Part shown: piece by piece, positions 9,193 through 16,748 of the stretch
How the letters are laid out: the number at the start of each line of letters is the position of its first letter
How positions within the stretch are numbered: the first letter of the stretch is position 1
NCBI GenBank assembly: GCA_013373625.1
Contig: JABXHM010000023.1
Span: 110,042-174,041, forward strand
Origin: Alteromonadaceae bacterium
GTDB lineage: Bacteria > Pseudomonadota > Gammaproteobacteria > Enterobacterales > Alteromonadaceae
DNA: 64,000 nucleotides
Direction: 5' to 3'
The notes under the pieces: generated by a model
Database searches by the model: none
What the model saw: only the letters and a program-made list of their open reading frames with translations
Told to the model about the DNA's origin: nothing
Program-made: the position numbers and the translations under genes

Positions 9193-10842
9193 ATGCGCCT
9201 TTCATTAAAAACTAAAACCATTGCTGGCACTTCATTAATCGAGGCCACCTTGCTGTTGATTTTAATTATCACCAGCTTGTCGTTTATTAATGCATTAATC
9301 GAAGACACTGTTGTTAAACGAGCGCAGACAACCGCCAATCTGTTTGCCGCCACCACCAAGAACGCTTTGCTTTCACTTGATCTCGCGGCCCTTGAAGCAT
9401 CGGTTCAGGAACTTATGACAAACCCTGATATTGTCTATGCAAAAGTGATTGATAACCAGAACAGAGTGTTGGCTCAAGCAGGAGCCCCCCCCGCTGCTGA
9501 AGAGCTATTTATTGGCGACACAGCCGTGTCCGATGTTGATGATTCCGTTTACGACACCAACCGCGCAATATCCGTGGCTGGTCATTATTATGGTGAAATC
9601 CAAATCGGCATCGATATTAAAGCCGTCCAATCCTCGGTGCTGAAAATCCGCAATTGGATTATTTCACTGGCCTTGCTGGAACTGGCTTTGGTGGCAGTCT
9701 TTTCATTTGGGTTGGGGACCTATCTGACCTCTCAGTTAAAAGCTTTGCGACGAGGCGCTAAGGATATGTTGAAAGCCATTCCGGAGAAGAACTACCAGGA
9801 CATTAGTATTACCATTAAAGGCAATGATGAACTCGCAGAGCTGGCCGGATCGTTTAATACACTGGTAAAAACGCTTGCCAACGAAAGCGATTATCGGGAC
9901 AAAGCTGAAACCGAACTAAAAGAACTAAATGTTTCCTTAGAAAAGATCATCGCTGAGCGCACCCAGGCATTGCTGGATAAAAACATTGAGCTTGAGCAGT
10001 CCAACAAGGATCGCAAGGAAGCCCAGCAGCAGCTTTTTCAGGCTGAAAAAATGGCCTCAGTGGGGCAGCTCGCTGCCGGGGTTGCCCATGAAATAAACAA
10101 TCCGGTGGGATTTGTTTCAAGCAATCTAAACACCCTTGATGATTACCTGACACTTATTCAGCTGTTACTGGCATTAGCAAAAAATCTCGATGCCAATGAA
10201 CCCGACGATGTGTTACGTAAACGCGTGGAAGAACTTCAATTGTTTTATACCCAACATGACATGGACTTTATCAGCGCAGATGTGGCGCCTCTCATCAAAG
10301 AATCGCGAGAAGGTTTAAAAAGAGTCAGCGAAATCGTTAAAGGGCTAAAAGTGTTTTCACGAATCGATTCCGATGAACAACAATGGTACGACCTCAATCA
10401 CTGCCTGAACACTACGCTAACCATGGTTAACAACAAATTAAAATATATTTGCAAGGTTGAAACCCATTTTGCTGAGCTGCCAAATATGTATTTTAATTTA
10501 GGCAAAATAACCCAGGTTTTTACCAACCTACTGATCAATGCGGGACAAGCTATTGAGGAAACCGGCGAGCAGGGCGTCATTACCATTACCACGCAATTGG
10601 TAGACAATGCCGCCAAGGTGACGATCAAAGATACCGGGGGCGGTATCGCTGACGTCAACATGGACAAGCTGTTTAATCCGTTTTTCACCACCAAACCAGA
10701 AGGTCAGGGCACCGGGTTAGGCTTATCAATTTCCTACGGCATTATTCAGGAACATGGCGGCAACATCGACGTAGAAAGTAAACCCGGCGAGGGTACGGTA
10801 TTTACCGTTACGTTACCACTGCATAGCGACGCTGAAAATTAA
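9193..10842 (+). CDS. Membrane sensor histidine kinase
   Basis: The 549-residue kinase has a transmembrane helix at about 12-34, a periplasmic domain of some 120 residues, a second helix at about 155-178, a HAMP-like linker (about 180-230), a coiled coil (about 235-290) and the kinase core. The phosphoacceptor is His299 in GQLAAGVAHEINNP. The ATPase domain shows the N box (NLLINAGQAI), DTGGGI and GTGLGLSIS boxes. It lies 9 nt after the PhnD-like gene and 50 nt before the response regulator, so it probably receives its signal from the binding protein and passes phosphate to the regulator. The signal itself cannot be deduced. Confidence 0.93.
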   Translation: MRLSLKTKTIAGTSLIEATLLLILIITSLSFINALIEDTVVKRAQTTANLFAATTKNALLSLDLAALEASVQELMTNPDIVYAKVIDNQNRVLAQAGAPPAAEELFIGDTAVSDVDDSVYDTNRAISVAGHYYGEIQIGIDIKAVQSSVLKIRNWIISLALLELALVAVFSFGLGTYLTSQLKALRRGAKDMLKAIPEKNYQDISITIKGNDELAELAGSFNTLVKTLANESDYRDKAETELKELNVSLEKIIAERTQALLDKNIELEQSNKDRKEAQQQLFQAEKMASVGQLAAGVAHEINNPVGFVSSNLNTLDDYLTLIQLLLALAKNLDANEPDDVLRKRVEELQLFYTQHDMDFISADVAPLIKESREGLKRVSEIVKGLKVFSRIDSDEQQWYDLNHCLNTTLTMVNNKLKYICKVETHFAELPNMYFNLGKITQVFTNLLINAGQAIEETGEQGVITITTQLVDNAAKVTIKDTGGGIADVNMDKLFNPFFTTKPEGQGTGLGLSISYGIIQEHGGNIDVESKPGEGTVFTVTLPLHSDAEN

Positions 10843-10892
10843 CTTATTGTCCCTAAAGACGGATTGAAAACACATAAACAGGAGACACGGCC

Positions 10893-12227
10893 ATGACGAT
10901 AACTGAAGACGCAGAAACCCCCTTGTACCGGGTACTCTGTGTAGACGATGAGCAAAATATTCTGCGTGCTATAAAACGGGCCCTGTTTACTCTGAAAGTT
11001 GAGTTGATTTTAGTTGATAGCGGCGAAAAAGCGCTTGAAGTCATGGCCGAGAAACACATACACGTGATTATCTCTGATATGAAAATGCCGGGTATTACCG
11101 GCGCAGAATTGCTTGCCGTAGTTGCTAACAAATACCCGGATACCTTTCGGGTGATACTGACGGGTTTTGCCGACATTGATTCCACCATCAAAGCGGTTAA
11201 TCACGGTAGAATTCACCGTTACCTGCAAAAGCCATGGGAGAATACAGATTTAATCAACACCATCGAAGAGGGCTTGGAAAGGGTAAAATTGAAAGACGAA
11301 AACAGCCGTTTGCAAAAACTGACCCAGCGCCAGAATAACAAGCTAAAAGAAATCAATGCCAATCTGGAACAGACGATACATAAACGTACACGGCAAATAA
11401 GAGTAGCGCTGAACCGAATACAGCTACGTAACCGGGCGCTCGAACAAGTGTTATTCAATGTGATATCAATCAACCCTGATGTAGATGGTAAATTCGCCAT
11501 TGAAGTCAGCGAACTCACGCAAAAACTAGCAAAACATGCTGGCATCAATCAAGAAGACACCCGCTTGTATGCTTATGCCAGCCTTATTGGTGAACTAGGC
11601 TTACTGGGTTTACAGCCAGAGGCTTTCCGGCCCCCTTTCGCAAAGCTGACTTACCAACAACAAAAAGACTACCTGTCACAAACCACCCTGGCGAAAACGA
11701 TTCTGGCTCCCGCTGAGCACATGCAGCCGATCTCTGAAATTATCGAGTTTCAGTTTGAACACTACAACGGCTCCGGTCTGTTTAAGAAAGTCGCTAAAGA
11801 GATTCCGGTTGGCGCGCGTATTCATGCAATCTCACGCGACTATTGGCGGTTGGTCAGCGGCCGCATGACCGGTCAGAAAATTGCCCCCAAGGAAGCTAAA
11901 GCCGAACTTCAGAAGTACCGTAATGCCCGTTATGATGGTGAGTTTCTGGATCTGCTCTTAAACGACACCGATATTGATAAGCCAATGTACATTGATGATC
12001 ACATTGGTACCGGGGACTTAAAGCCCGGAATGGTGCTTGGTAACAACCTGTATAACGAAAATCACATTTTGCTGTTACCCGCCGGCCATATACTGACTGA
12101 CGCAACCATCAGTAAGCTCAGACAATATGAAAGAGAGCACCACCGCTCCTTTGATATTTTGCTCGAAAAAGAAACTGATACAGGTACAGATTCAGAAACG
12201 GAGGCTGAAAGGAATGATGAAACCTGA
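10893..12227 (+). CDS. Response regulator with degenerate HD-GYP-like output domain
   Basis: The N-terminal receiver (about 12-135) keeps the acidic pair in LCVDDE and the phosphoacceptor Asp62 in IISDMKMPG, with the switch Thr (ILTGFAD) and Lys (LQKPW). A coiled coil follows (about 140-185). The C-terminal part, about 190-350, has the layout of an HD-GYP phosphodiesterase (FEHYNGSGLFKKVAKEIPVGARIHAISRDYW resembles the usual HHE..DGSGYP..G..I...ARI..I.D), but the HD pair is replaced (YASLIGELGLLG) and the GYP is lost. The protein is therefore likely a non-catalytic c-di-GMP binder or adaptor. The last 90 residues have no clear match. It ends 7 nt before the convergent map gene, leaving no room for a terminator of its own. 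Confidence 0.85.
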   Translation: MTITEDAETPLYRVLCVDDEQNILRAIKRALFTLKVELILVDSGEKALEVMAEKHIHVIISDMKMPGITGAELLAVVANKYPDTFRVILTGFADIDSTIKAVNHGRIHRYLQKPWENTDLINTIEEGLERVKLKDENSRLQKLTQRQNNKLKEINANLEQTIHKRTRQIRVALNRIQLRNRALEQVLFNVISINPDVDGKFAIEVSELTQKLAKHAGINQEDTRLYAYASLIGELGLLGLQPEAFRPPFAKLTYQQQKDYLSQTTLAKTILAPAEHMQPISEIIEFQFEHYNGSGLFKKVAKEIPVGARIHAISRDYWRLVSGRMTGQKIAPKEAKAELQKYRNARYDGEFLDLLLNDTDIDKPMYIDDHIGTGDLKPGMVLGNNLYNENHILLLPAGHILTDATISKLRQYEREHHRSFDILLEKETDTGTDSETEAERNDET

Positions 12228-12234
12228 TACAGCT

Positions 12235-13029
12235 TTAACTTTCCGCTAAGTCCATAGCGGTAATTTCTTCGGGACGCAGGGTTAGCACTTCGTATCCAGA
12301 GCCTGTTACAGCCAGTGTGTGTTCCCATTGGGCAGATAATTTGCGGTCGCGGGTAACGACCGTCCAGCCGTCTTTTTTCAGTTTGGTTTTATACGATCCC
12401 TGATTAATCATCGGCTCAATCGTAAAGACCATTCCCTCGGCTAACGTCACCCCGGTTTGGGCTTTTCCGTAGTGGAGTATTTGAGGTTCCTCATGCATTT
12501 CACGGCCGATACCATGACCGCAGTATTCTCTTACCACACTGAATCCGTGGCGCTCAGTAAACGTTTGTATAGCATGCCCAATATCTCCGGTTGTCGCACC
12601 GGGACGGACTTTGTTAATGCCTTGCCACATCGCCTGATAAGCGATATCCACCAGCTTCTGAGCCAGTAGTGGCGTCTCTCCGATCATGTACATCTTGCTA
12701 CTGTCAGCAATAAAACCATTTTTTTCCAAAGTAATATCGAGATTTACTATGTCGCCATTGCGCAGGCGTTTGGTTGCCGACGGCACGCCGTGACATACCA
12801 CCTCATTAATCGACGTATTGAGCGCGTACTGATAACCATACTGACCTTTACTGGCTGGCCTGGCATCGAGTACTTCAACAATATAGTGTTCAACGAACTG
12901 GTTGATGTCGAGCGTAGTGAGGCCTGCCACAACAACGCTGTCTAACGCCTCGAAAACCTGTGCTAATAACCGCCCGGACTCGCGCATCAGAGCCAGTTCA
13001 GACGGCGACTTAATAACAATGTTACTCAT
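12235..13029 (-). CDS. map: Type I methionine aminopeptidase
   Basis: Map removes the N-terminal methionine from new proteins in the cytoplasm, using a two-metal centre. The pita-bread fold is complete and all five ligands are visible: the Asp of NLDIT, the Asp of IADSSKMY, the His of CGHGIGR, the Glu of VFTIEP and the Glu of QWEHT. At 264 residues it has the usual length. The family motif DTS reads DSS here. Its start lies inside the last 8 bases of the ParD-like gene, so the two are translationally coupled. Main map genes usually sit next to rpsB, so this one may be a second copy; the rest of the genome would show that. Confidence 0.95.
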   Translation of the reverse strand: MSNIVIKSPSELALMRESGRLLAQVFEALDSVVVAGLTTLDINQFVEHYIVEVLDARPASKGQYGYQYALNTSINEVVCHGVPSATKRLRNGDIVNLDITLEKNGFIADSSKMYMIGETPLLAQKLVDIAYQAMWQGINKVRPGATTGDIGHAIQTFTERHGFSVVREYCGHGIGREMHEEPQILHYGKAQTGVTLAEGMVFTIEPMINQGSYKTKLKKDGWTVVTRDRKLSAQWEHTLAVTGSGYEVLTLRPEEITAMDLAES

Positions 13030-13228
13030 GCACCAGTCTCACCGATGTCACATTTTGCTCGCGCATTTCGGTAGCCAGAATTTGTTCGTATGTCAGCGTC
13101 GGGTTTTGCTCCGCGAGCCGCCCTATTTTCATCCAGAACTCTGCCTGCGAGTTTATCGAGCGCTCCATAACCATACTATTTTTGCGCACTTCTTCGTGCA
13201 GTTTGTCCGATATTTTAACAATTCCCAC
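13022..13228 (-). CDS. ParD-like antitoxin family protein
   Basis: A 68-residue protein beginning MGIVKISDKLHEEVRKNS, which has the ribbon-helix-helix look of the ParD_like family (PF11903): a short basic strand (VKIS), then helices with RSINSQAEFWMKIGRLAE. Such proteins bind operator DNA as dimers. In a toxin-antitoxin pair the next gene would encode the toxin, but here the next gene is map, overlapping by 8 bases. I know of this family mostly as neighbours or partners of map rather than true ParE pairs. The likely role is control of its own promoter and so of map; neutralising activity is unproven. Repeats upstream at 13240-13275 are a plausible operator. Confidence 0.8.
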   Translation of the reverse strand: MGIVKISDKLHEEVRKNSMVMERSINSQAEFWMKIGRLAEQNPTLTYEQILATEMREQNVTSVRLVHE

Positions 13229-13239
13229 AATACCACCAA

Positions 13240-13275
13240 ATTATATAACACTACATTTTGCTACATATTATATAA
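13240..13275 (-). promoter_or_regulatory. Probable promoter/operator of the ParD-like-map operon
   Basis: Directly upstream of the ParD-like gene, attatataa occurs twice (13240-13248 and 13267-13275) and ctacat twice between them (13251-13256 and 13261-13266). On the minus strand the copies read TTATATAAT, which could serve as -10 boxes, and ATGTAG. Tandem repeats over a promoter are typical binding sites for ribbon-helix-helix repressors, so self-regulation is the inference. Confidence 0.45.
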
Positions 13276-13309
13276 AAAAGAATGTCACCGCCATCTGTAA
13301 TTTTTGTCA

Positions 13310-13344
13310 GACATAAAAAAACCGTGGCACATTGCCACGGTTTT
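13310..13344 (-). terminator. Rho-independent terminator of dps
   Basis: A perfect 10-bp stem (AACCGTGGCA with TGCCACGGTT, loop ATG on the minus strand) is followed by a run of seven T residues on the minus strand. It sits 20 nt after the dps stop. The other strand has only four T residues. Confidence 0.9.
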
Positions 13345-13363
13345 GACGGGATTTAATCAGCAA

Positions 13364-13876
13364 TTACTGCTTCAGCTCGCCCGTAGATGATTCGATGTGC
13401 GCTCTTACGAACCATTGGAACTGCTCCAGTTGCGCCAATTGGCCGGTCAGCATATCTTCCGATACCGGATCAATTTCTTCAAGTTTACCCAGCGCTGATC
13501 GATGATCTTCATTAACACCATCGTACACTTTGTTCAGCGCAGTTAAATGATCGGTAACGAGCCCCTTACCTACGCTGTAGTCCTGCCAACGACGACGGTC
13601 TACCAGTGCCTGCGGTGTACCTACCGGCACACCACCGAGGGTTGCAATGCGCTCTGCAATGGTATCGGTCATTTCACGCACCGCTTCCACCTGCGGATCT
13701 AACATTTCATGCACACCAATAAAGTTTGGCCCTACAACGTTCCAGTGAATATGTTTAAGCGTTAACTGAAGATCGATTAACGCGACCATGCGATCATCTA
13801 AAATAGCGATAGCATCCTTGGCCTGACTGTCTTTCATTCCCGGAGCGGTAAAATCTGCAATTTTTACGTTACTCAT
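13364..13876 (-). CDS. dps: DNA-protecting ferritin-like protein Dps
   Basis: Dps forms a 12-subunit shell that oxidises and stores iron and shields DNA in starvation and oxidative stress. The ferroxidase ligands lie in LTLKHIHWNVVGPNF (the two His) and in MLDPQVEAVREMTD (Asp and Glu), the standard arrangement. I start the protein at the ATG at 13876, because an AGGAGG ribosome site lies 5 nt upstream; this gives 170 residues beginning MSNVKIADF. An alternative upstream start at 13903 would bury that site. The gene is single, with its own terminator, and is divergent from gor, another oxidative-stress gene. OxyR or stationary-phase control is usual for the family but I could not pick out a site. 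Confidence 0.95.
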   Translation of the reverse strand: MSNVKIADFTAPGMKDSQAKDAIAILDDRMVALIDLQLTLKHIHWNVVGPNFIGVHEMLDPQVEAVREMTDTIAERIATLGGVPVGTPQALVDRRRWQDYSVGKGLVTDHLTALNKVYDGVNEDHRSALGKLEEIDPVSEDMLTGQLAQLEQFQWFVRAHIESSTGELKQ

Positions 13877-14248
13877 AATTCCTCCTGCTTTTGAAAATGA
13901 CACTTATCTTTCAATAAACATCTTGTGTAACTACTAAAGCAACGCCTGTACCAGAAATAAAAACCAGCGGGTACGGCACGTGTTATAAGGCCTGCAAGCT
14001 AACTGAGGTAATTACTTCAATCAGCTGGGCATCTCGTTTAACAGTAAATTCTGCAATTTGATGTAAAATATGCAGAGCAAAAACCTGTCAGGACATGGGC
14101 CGCTGCACTCATCAGATACACATAATGATGACGAAAGTTGTTCAGCCTGCTGCCGGTCATTATTTACTACCGGACGAGCTGCGAGAATTGTCGCCGTTAA
14201 CGAATTCATGTCACAATGGTAAGTAACTAAAAATGAGAGAAATTTGCA
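13877..14248. other. Divergent promoter region between dps and gor
   Basis: About 370 bases between two divergently read stress genes. It holds the dps ribosome site at its left end and a weak gor ribosome site (GAGAGAAA, around 14233) at its right end. I found no certain promoter box, repeat or small gene; a minus-strand frame overlapping the gor start has no support. Confidence 0.5.
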
Positions 14249-15595
14249 ATGCAACAGTTTGACTATATCTGTATAGGCGGGGGTAGCGGCGGTATCGCTT
14301 CGGCCAACCGGGCCGCAAAACACGGCAAAAAAGTACTGCTTATTGAAGGGAAAGCCGTTGGAGGTACCTGCGTAAACGTGGGCTGTGTGCCCAAAAAAGC
14401 CATGTGGTACGGCGCGCAGGTTGCGGAAGCCATTAATAAATATGGTCCCGATTACGGCTTTGATGTCACCGTCAACAAATTTGACTGGTCAAAACTGGTC
14501 GCCAGCCGTGAGGCATATATTTCGCGCATTCATGCCTCCTATGACCGGGTATTAGGCAACAACCAGATCACGTTAGTGAAAGGGTTTGCTTCCTTTATTG
14601 ATACACATACTGTTGAAGTTAACGGCGAACACTATACTGCACCGCACATTTTAATCGCCACCGGCGGCAAACCCTTTCGCCCGGCTATTCCTGGTGCTGA
14701 ACATGGCATTGATTCAGACGGCTTTTTTGAACTGGAAGAACAACCTCGTCGCGTCGCAGTTGTAGGCGGCGGCTATATTGGTGTTGAGCTGGCAGGTGTA
14801 CTGAACGCCTTAGGCAGCGAAACCCACTCGATTTTGCGCCAGGAGCTCCCGCTGCGCGGTTTCGATGCCATGCTGCAGGAAACCCTCAAAACGCTAATGC
14901 TGGAAGAAGGCATCGATATTCACGAAAAAACGGAAGTAGAGAAAGTCAGCAAACTCGATAATGGCGATCTAGAGTTAAGTTTAACCGATGGCAACACCCT
15001 TATTGTGGACTGTCTGATCTGGGCGACCGGCCGTAAACCAAACACTGCTGGTATTGGGCTGGAAAAAACCGGCGTAGAAATGCGCAACAACGGCCAGATT
15101 GTGGTGGATAAATTTCAAAATACCAATGTCGAAGGGCTCTACGCGGTTGGCGATATTACCGGCCAACCGGAATTAACCCCGGTGGCAGTAAAAGCAGGAC
15201 GTATGCTAAGTGAGCGCCTCTTTAATGGTCAGGACAACGCACACCTTGATCATGACATGATCCCTACCGTGGTATTTAGTCACCCGCCAATAGGCACCAT
15301 CGGCATGACCGAAAGCGAAGCTGAAGCCAAATTCGGTAAAGACAATTTAACCATTTATCGCTCTAATTTTGCTGCCATGTACACAGCCGTTACGCACCAC
15401 CGTCAGCTTACCTGCATGAAACTGATTTGTGCCGGCGACGATGAAAAGGTAGTAGGCTTACACGGTATCGGTTATGCCATGGATGAAATTCTGCAAGGTT
15501 TTGGTGTGGCTATTAAAATGGGCGCGACCAAAGCAGACTTTGATGCCTGCATTGCTATCCACCCCACCAGCGCCGAGGAGTTTGTAACTCTTTAG
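14249..15595 (+). CDS. gor: Glutathione-disulfide reductase
   Basis: This FAD flavoenzyme reduces glutathione disulfide with NADPH in the cytoplasm. The FAD-binding GGGSGG is at residues 9-14, the redox-active disulfide CVNVGC at about 42-47, the second Rossmann motif VVGGGYIGVELAG at about 171-183, and the C-terminal catalytic HPTSAEE near 438-444. The two arginines of LRQELPLRGFD after the second Rossmann strand match the NADPH-selecting arginines of E. coli Gor. The length of 448 is standard (E. coli 450). It is a single gene; after it base composition falls and the accessory patch begins. Confidence 0.97.
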   Translation: MQQFDYICIGGGSGGIASANRAAKHGKKVLLIEGKAVGGTCVNVGCVPKKAMWYGAQVAEAINKYGPDYGFDVTVNKFDWSKLVASREAYISRIHASYDRVLGNNQITLVKGFASFIDTHTVEVNGEHYTAPHILIATGGKPFRPAIPGAEHGIDSDGFFELEEQPRRVAVVGGGYIGVELAGVLNALGSETHSILRQELPLRGFDAMLQETLKTLMLEEGIDIHEKTEVEKVSKLDNGDLELSLTDGNTLIVDCLIWATGRKPNTAGIGLEKTGVEMRNNGQIVVDKFQNTNVEGLYAVGDITGQPELTPVAVKAGRMLSERLFNGQDNAHLDHDMIPTVVFSHPPIGTIGMTESEAEAKFGKDNLTIYRSNFAAMYTAVTHHRQLTCMKLICAGDDEKVVGLHGIGYAMDEILQGFGVAIKMGATKADFDACIAIHPTSAEEFVTL

Positions 15596-15949
15596 ATCGC
15601 ATTCTGGAATGTTAAAGTGTAGCTAAGCACTTTCTGGAAAATGTACTACTCTTAAACGATTCAGAATGCTGAACCAGGGTAGTACATGACTTATGTCGTT
15701 CAATCCAAACCTTTCTCTGTGCTTCCCCTTTCTGTACCTAATAGTGCCAAATTAAACTTGAAGGAGTATCTACTTTTTATAATTCAGACCTCGAAAATAA
15801 TACTTCTGTAAACCTATGAATTAACTATCTCGTCAACTACAGAAAGACGAAATATTTAAGACTAATCCAACTACAAACATCCATAGATACAGGTGTTATT
15901 CAGCTATTCATGAATCATAATTACTCCATTATCCAGAGGAGCAGATAAC
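15596..15949. other. AT-rich region at the left edge of the bacteriocin patch
   Basis: About 350 bases without a convincing gene. A perfect 9-bp inverted repeat, ATGTACTAC at 15641-15649 and GTAGTACAT at 15679-15687, frames 29 bases. It may be a regulator site or a remnant of a mobile element end. A frame of 41 codons from 15686 lacks a ribosome site and family resemblance. Base composition is visibly lower in G and C than in gor, which suggests acquired DNA. Confidence 0.45.
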
Positions 15950-16078
15950 ATGACTTACTTACCAATAAACTTCACCTCGCAAGACGCTCACAGAGCAGTT
16001 CTAGAAGCTAATACACGTATTGAGCAAGCTGGTAGAACAGTGCACATTAATCGAATAGTCACTAGAGCCTATTTATAG
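15950..16078 (+). CDS. Small protein of 42 residues in the bacteriocin patch
   Basis: The frame starts with ATG at 15950, 8 nt after a strong GAGGAG ribosome site, and encodes 42 residues beginning MTYLPINFTSQDAHRAVLEA and ending RIVTRAYL. It is charged and probably helical, with no signal peptide, no double-glycine leader and no cysteine. I do not recognise a family. The good ribosome site and the position 160 nt upstream of the bacteriocin precursor make it a plausible real gene of the same locus, perhaps a regulator or a helper peptide. A chance frame cannot be excluded. Confidence 0.45.
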   Translation: MTYLPINFTSQDAHRAVLEANTRIEQAGRTVHINRIVTRAYL

Positions 16079-16239
16079 GCTTAATGGAAGAGTTAACTAA
16101 TCAGAACCCAATAACGAAGGAATTAATAGTGAAACTAGCCAACATATGATAGGTGATTGTGTCCACTATTATTAACCGCTAGTCAACAGCTAGCAAACAA
16201 CAACCTGGTTTAAAAGCCAATATCTAAGGAAAGTACATT

Positions 16240-16464
16240 ATGCGTGAATTAAACGTAAATGAGTTACAAGAAGTAAGTGGTGGTGTAGATGAGCTCGTAA
16301 TTGCAGGCGTCACAATTACTGGTATAAGCGTAGGTATGACAGCATTTGCCGTAGGATCTGCTTTGGCAGCAGTAGGTGGTGCTTCATTCGCCGCAGCAAC
16401 AGCTTTGGGAGCCGATGATTTAGGCAAAGAGCTAGGTAGTGCTATTTATGACTTATTTAACTAA
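16240..16464 (+). CDS. Bacteriocin precursor with double-glycine leader
   Basis: The 74-residue product starts with MRELNVNELQEVSGG, a typical double-glycine leader: the Leu, Glu, Leu and Val spacing before GG is what C39 peptidase exporters recognise. Cleavage after GG (residue 15) would free a 59-residue peptide that is rich in Gly, Ala, Val and small residues, with spaced glycines of the kind used for helix packing in membranes, and an acidic C-terminal tail (DDLGKELGS). There are no cysteines, so it is not a lantibiotic or disulfide microcin. It should be an unmodified pore-forming (class II type) bacteriocin. The ribosome site AAGGAAA lies 8 nt upstream. A hairpin and a two-helix immunity candidate follow. 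The linked exporter is broken, so export would need the C39 transporter at 32.7 kb or another. Confidence 0.82.
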   Translation: MRELNVNELQEVSGGVDELVIAGVTITGISVGMTAFAVGSALAAVGGASFAAATALGADDLGKELGSAIYDLFN

Positions 16465-16482
16465 AGCCTAAAAAAATGAATA

Positions 16483-16517
16483 TACCGACAATATCGAATT
16501 TATCGATATTGTCGGTA
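16483..16517 (+). repeat. Perfect 15-bp inverted repeat between precursor and immunity gene
   Basis: TACCGACAATATCGA and its exact complement are separated by the 5-base loop ATTTA. No T run follows in the plus direction, so it is not a classic terminator. In the transcript it would be a stable hairpin after the precursor stop. It could protect the precursor mRNA from 3' decay and lower expression of the next gene, as in many bacteriocin operons. Confidence 0.75.
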
Positions 16518-16530
16518 AACTGGAAAAACC

Positions 16531-16737
16531 ATGAAAAAACTTAATAAACAAAGAACGTTATTTTGGAGTACGTATATTTTTATATTACTTATACTTGTTA
16601 GTTTAGCATGGATAGGAGATATATTAATTCTAGGGACATTTGGCGAAACAATATTAATTATTATTTTCCTTTTGATTGTTGGAGTCGCATTCAAAAGGTG
16701 GTTTGATGAATGGTATAAAGATACAAAAAATGGGTAG
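16531..16737 (+). CDS. Small two-helix membrane protein, probable bacteriocin immunity protein
   Basis: A 68-residue protein with a basic start (MKKLNKQR), a hydrophobic helix at about 10-30, a short linker, a second helix at about 36-53 and a charged end (KRWFDEWYKDTKNG). Both ends should lie in the cytoplasm. No family is recognised, but small two- or three-helix membrane proteins directly downstream of a double-glycine bacteriocin are usually its immunity protein. The gene lies 66 nt after the precursor stop, beyond the hairpin. The role is an inference from position and topology. It is AT-rich like the rest of the patch. Confidence 0.6.
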   Translation: MKKLNKQRTLFWSTYIFILLILVSLAWIGDILILGTFGETILIIIFLLIVGVAFKRWFDEWYKDTKNG

Positions 16738-16748
16738 TTACGTACTAA

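Noticed and set aside
12902..13300. 132-codon plus-strand frame across map and the ParD-like gene
   Set aside because: It is antisense to two well-supported genes and shows no family resemblance or ribosome site.
14021..14323. 100-codon minus-strand frame over the gor start
   Set aside because: It overlaps a certain gene on the other strand, and no ribosome site or domain supports it.
15686..15808. 41-codon plus-strand frame beginning MTYVVQSKPF
   Set aside because: It begins inside the inverted repeat, without a ribosome site and without a recognisable family; chance is the simpler explanation.
16224..16427. 67-codon minus-strand frame over the bacteriocin precursor
   Set aside because: Its Ala/Pro/Thr-rich product is what an antisense reading of a Gly/Ala-rich gene gives; no ribosome site.
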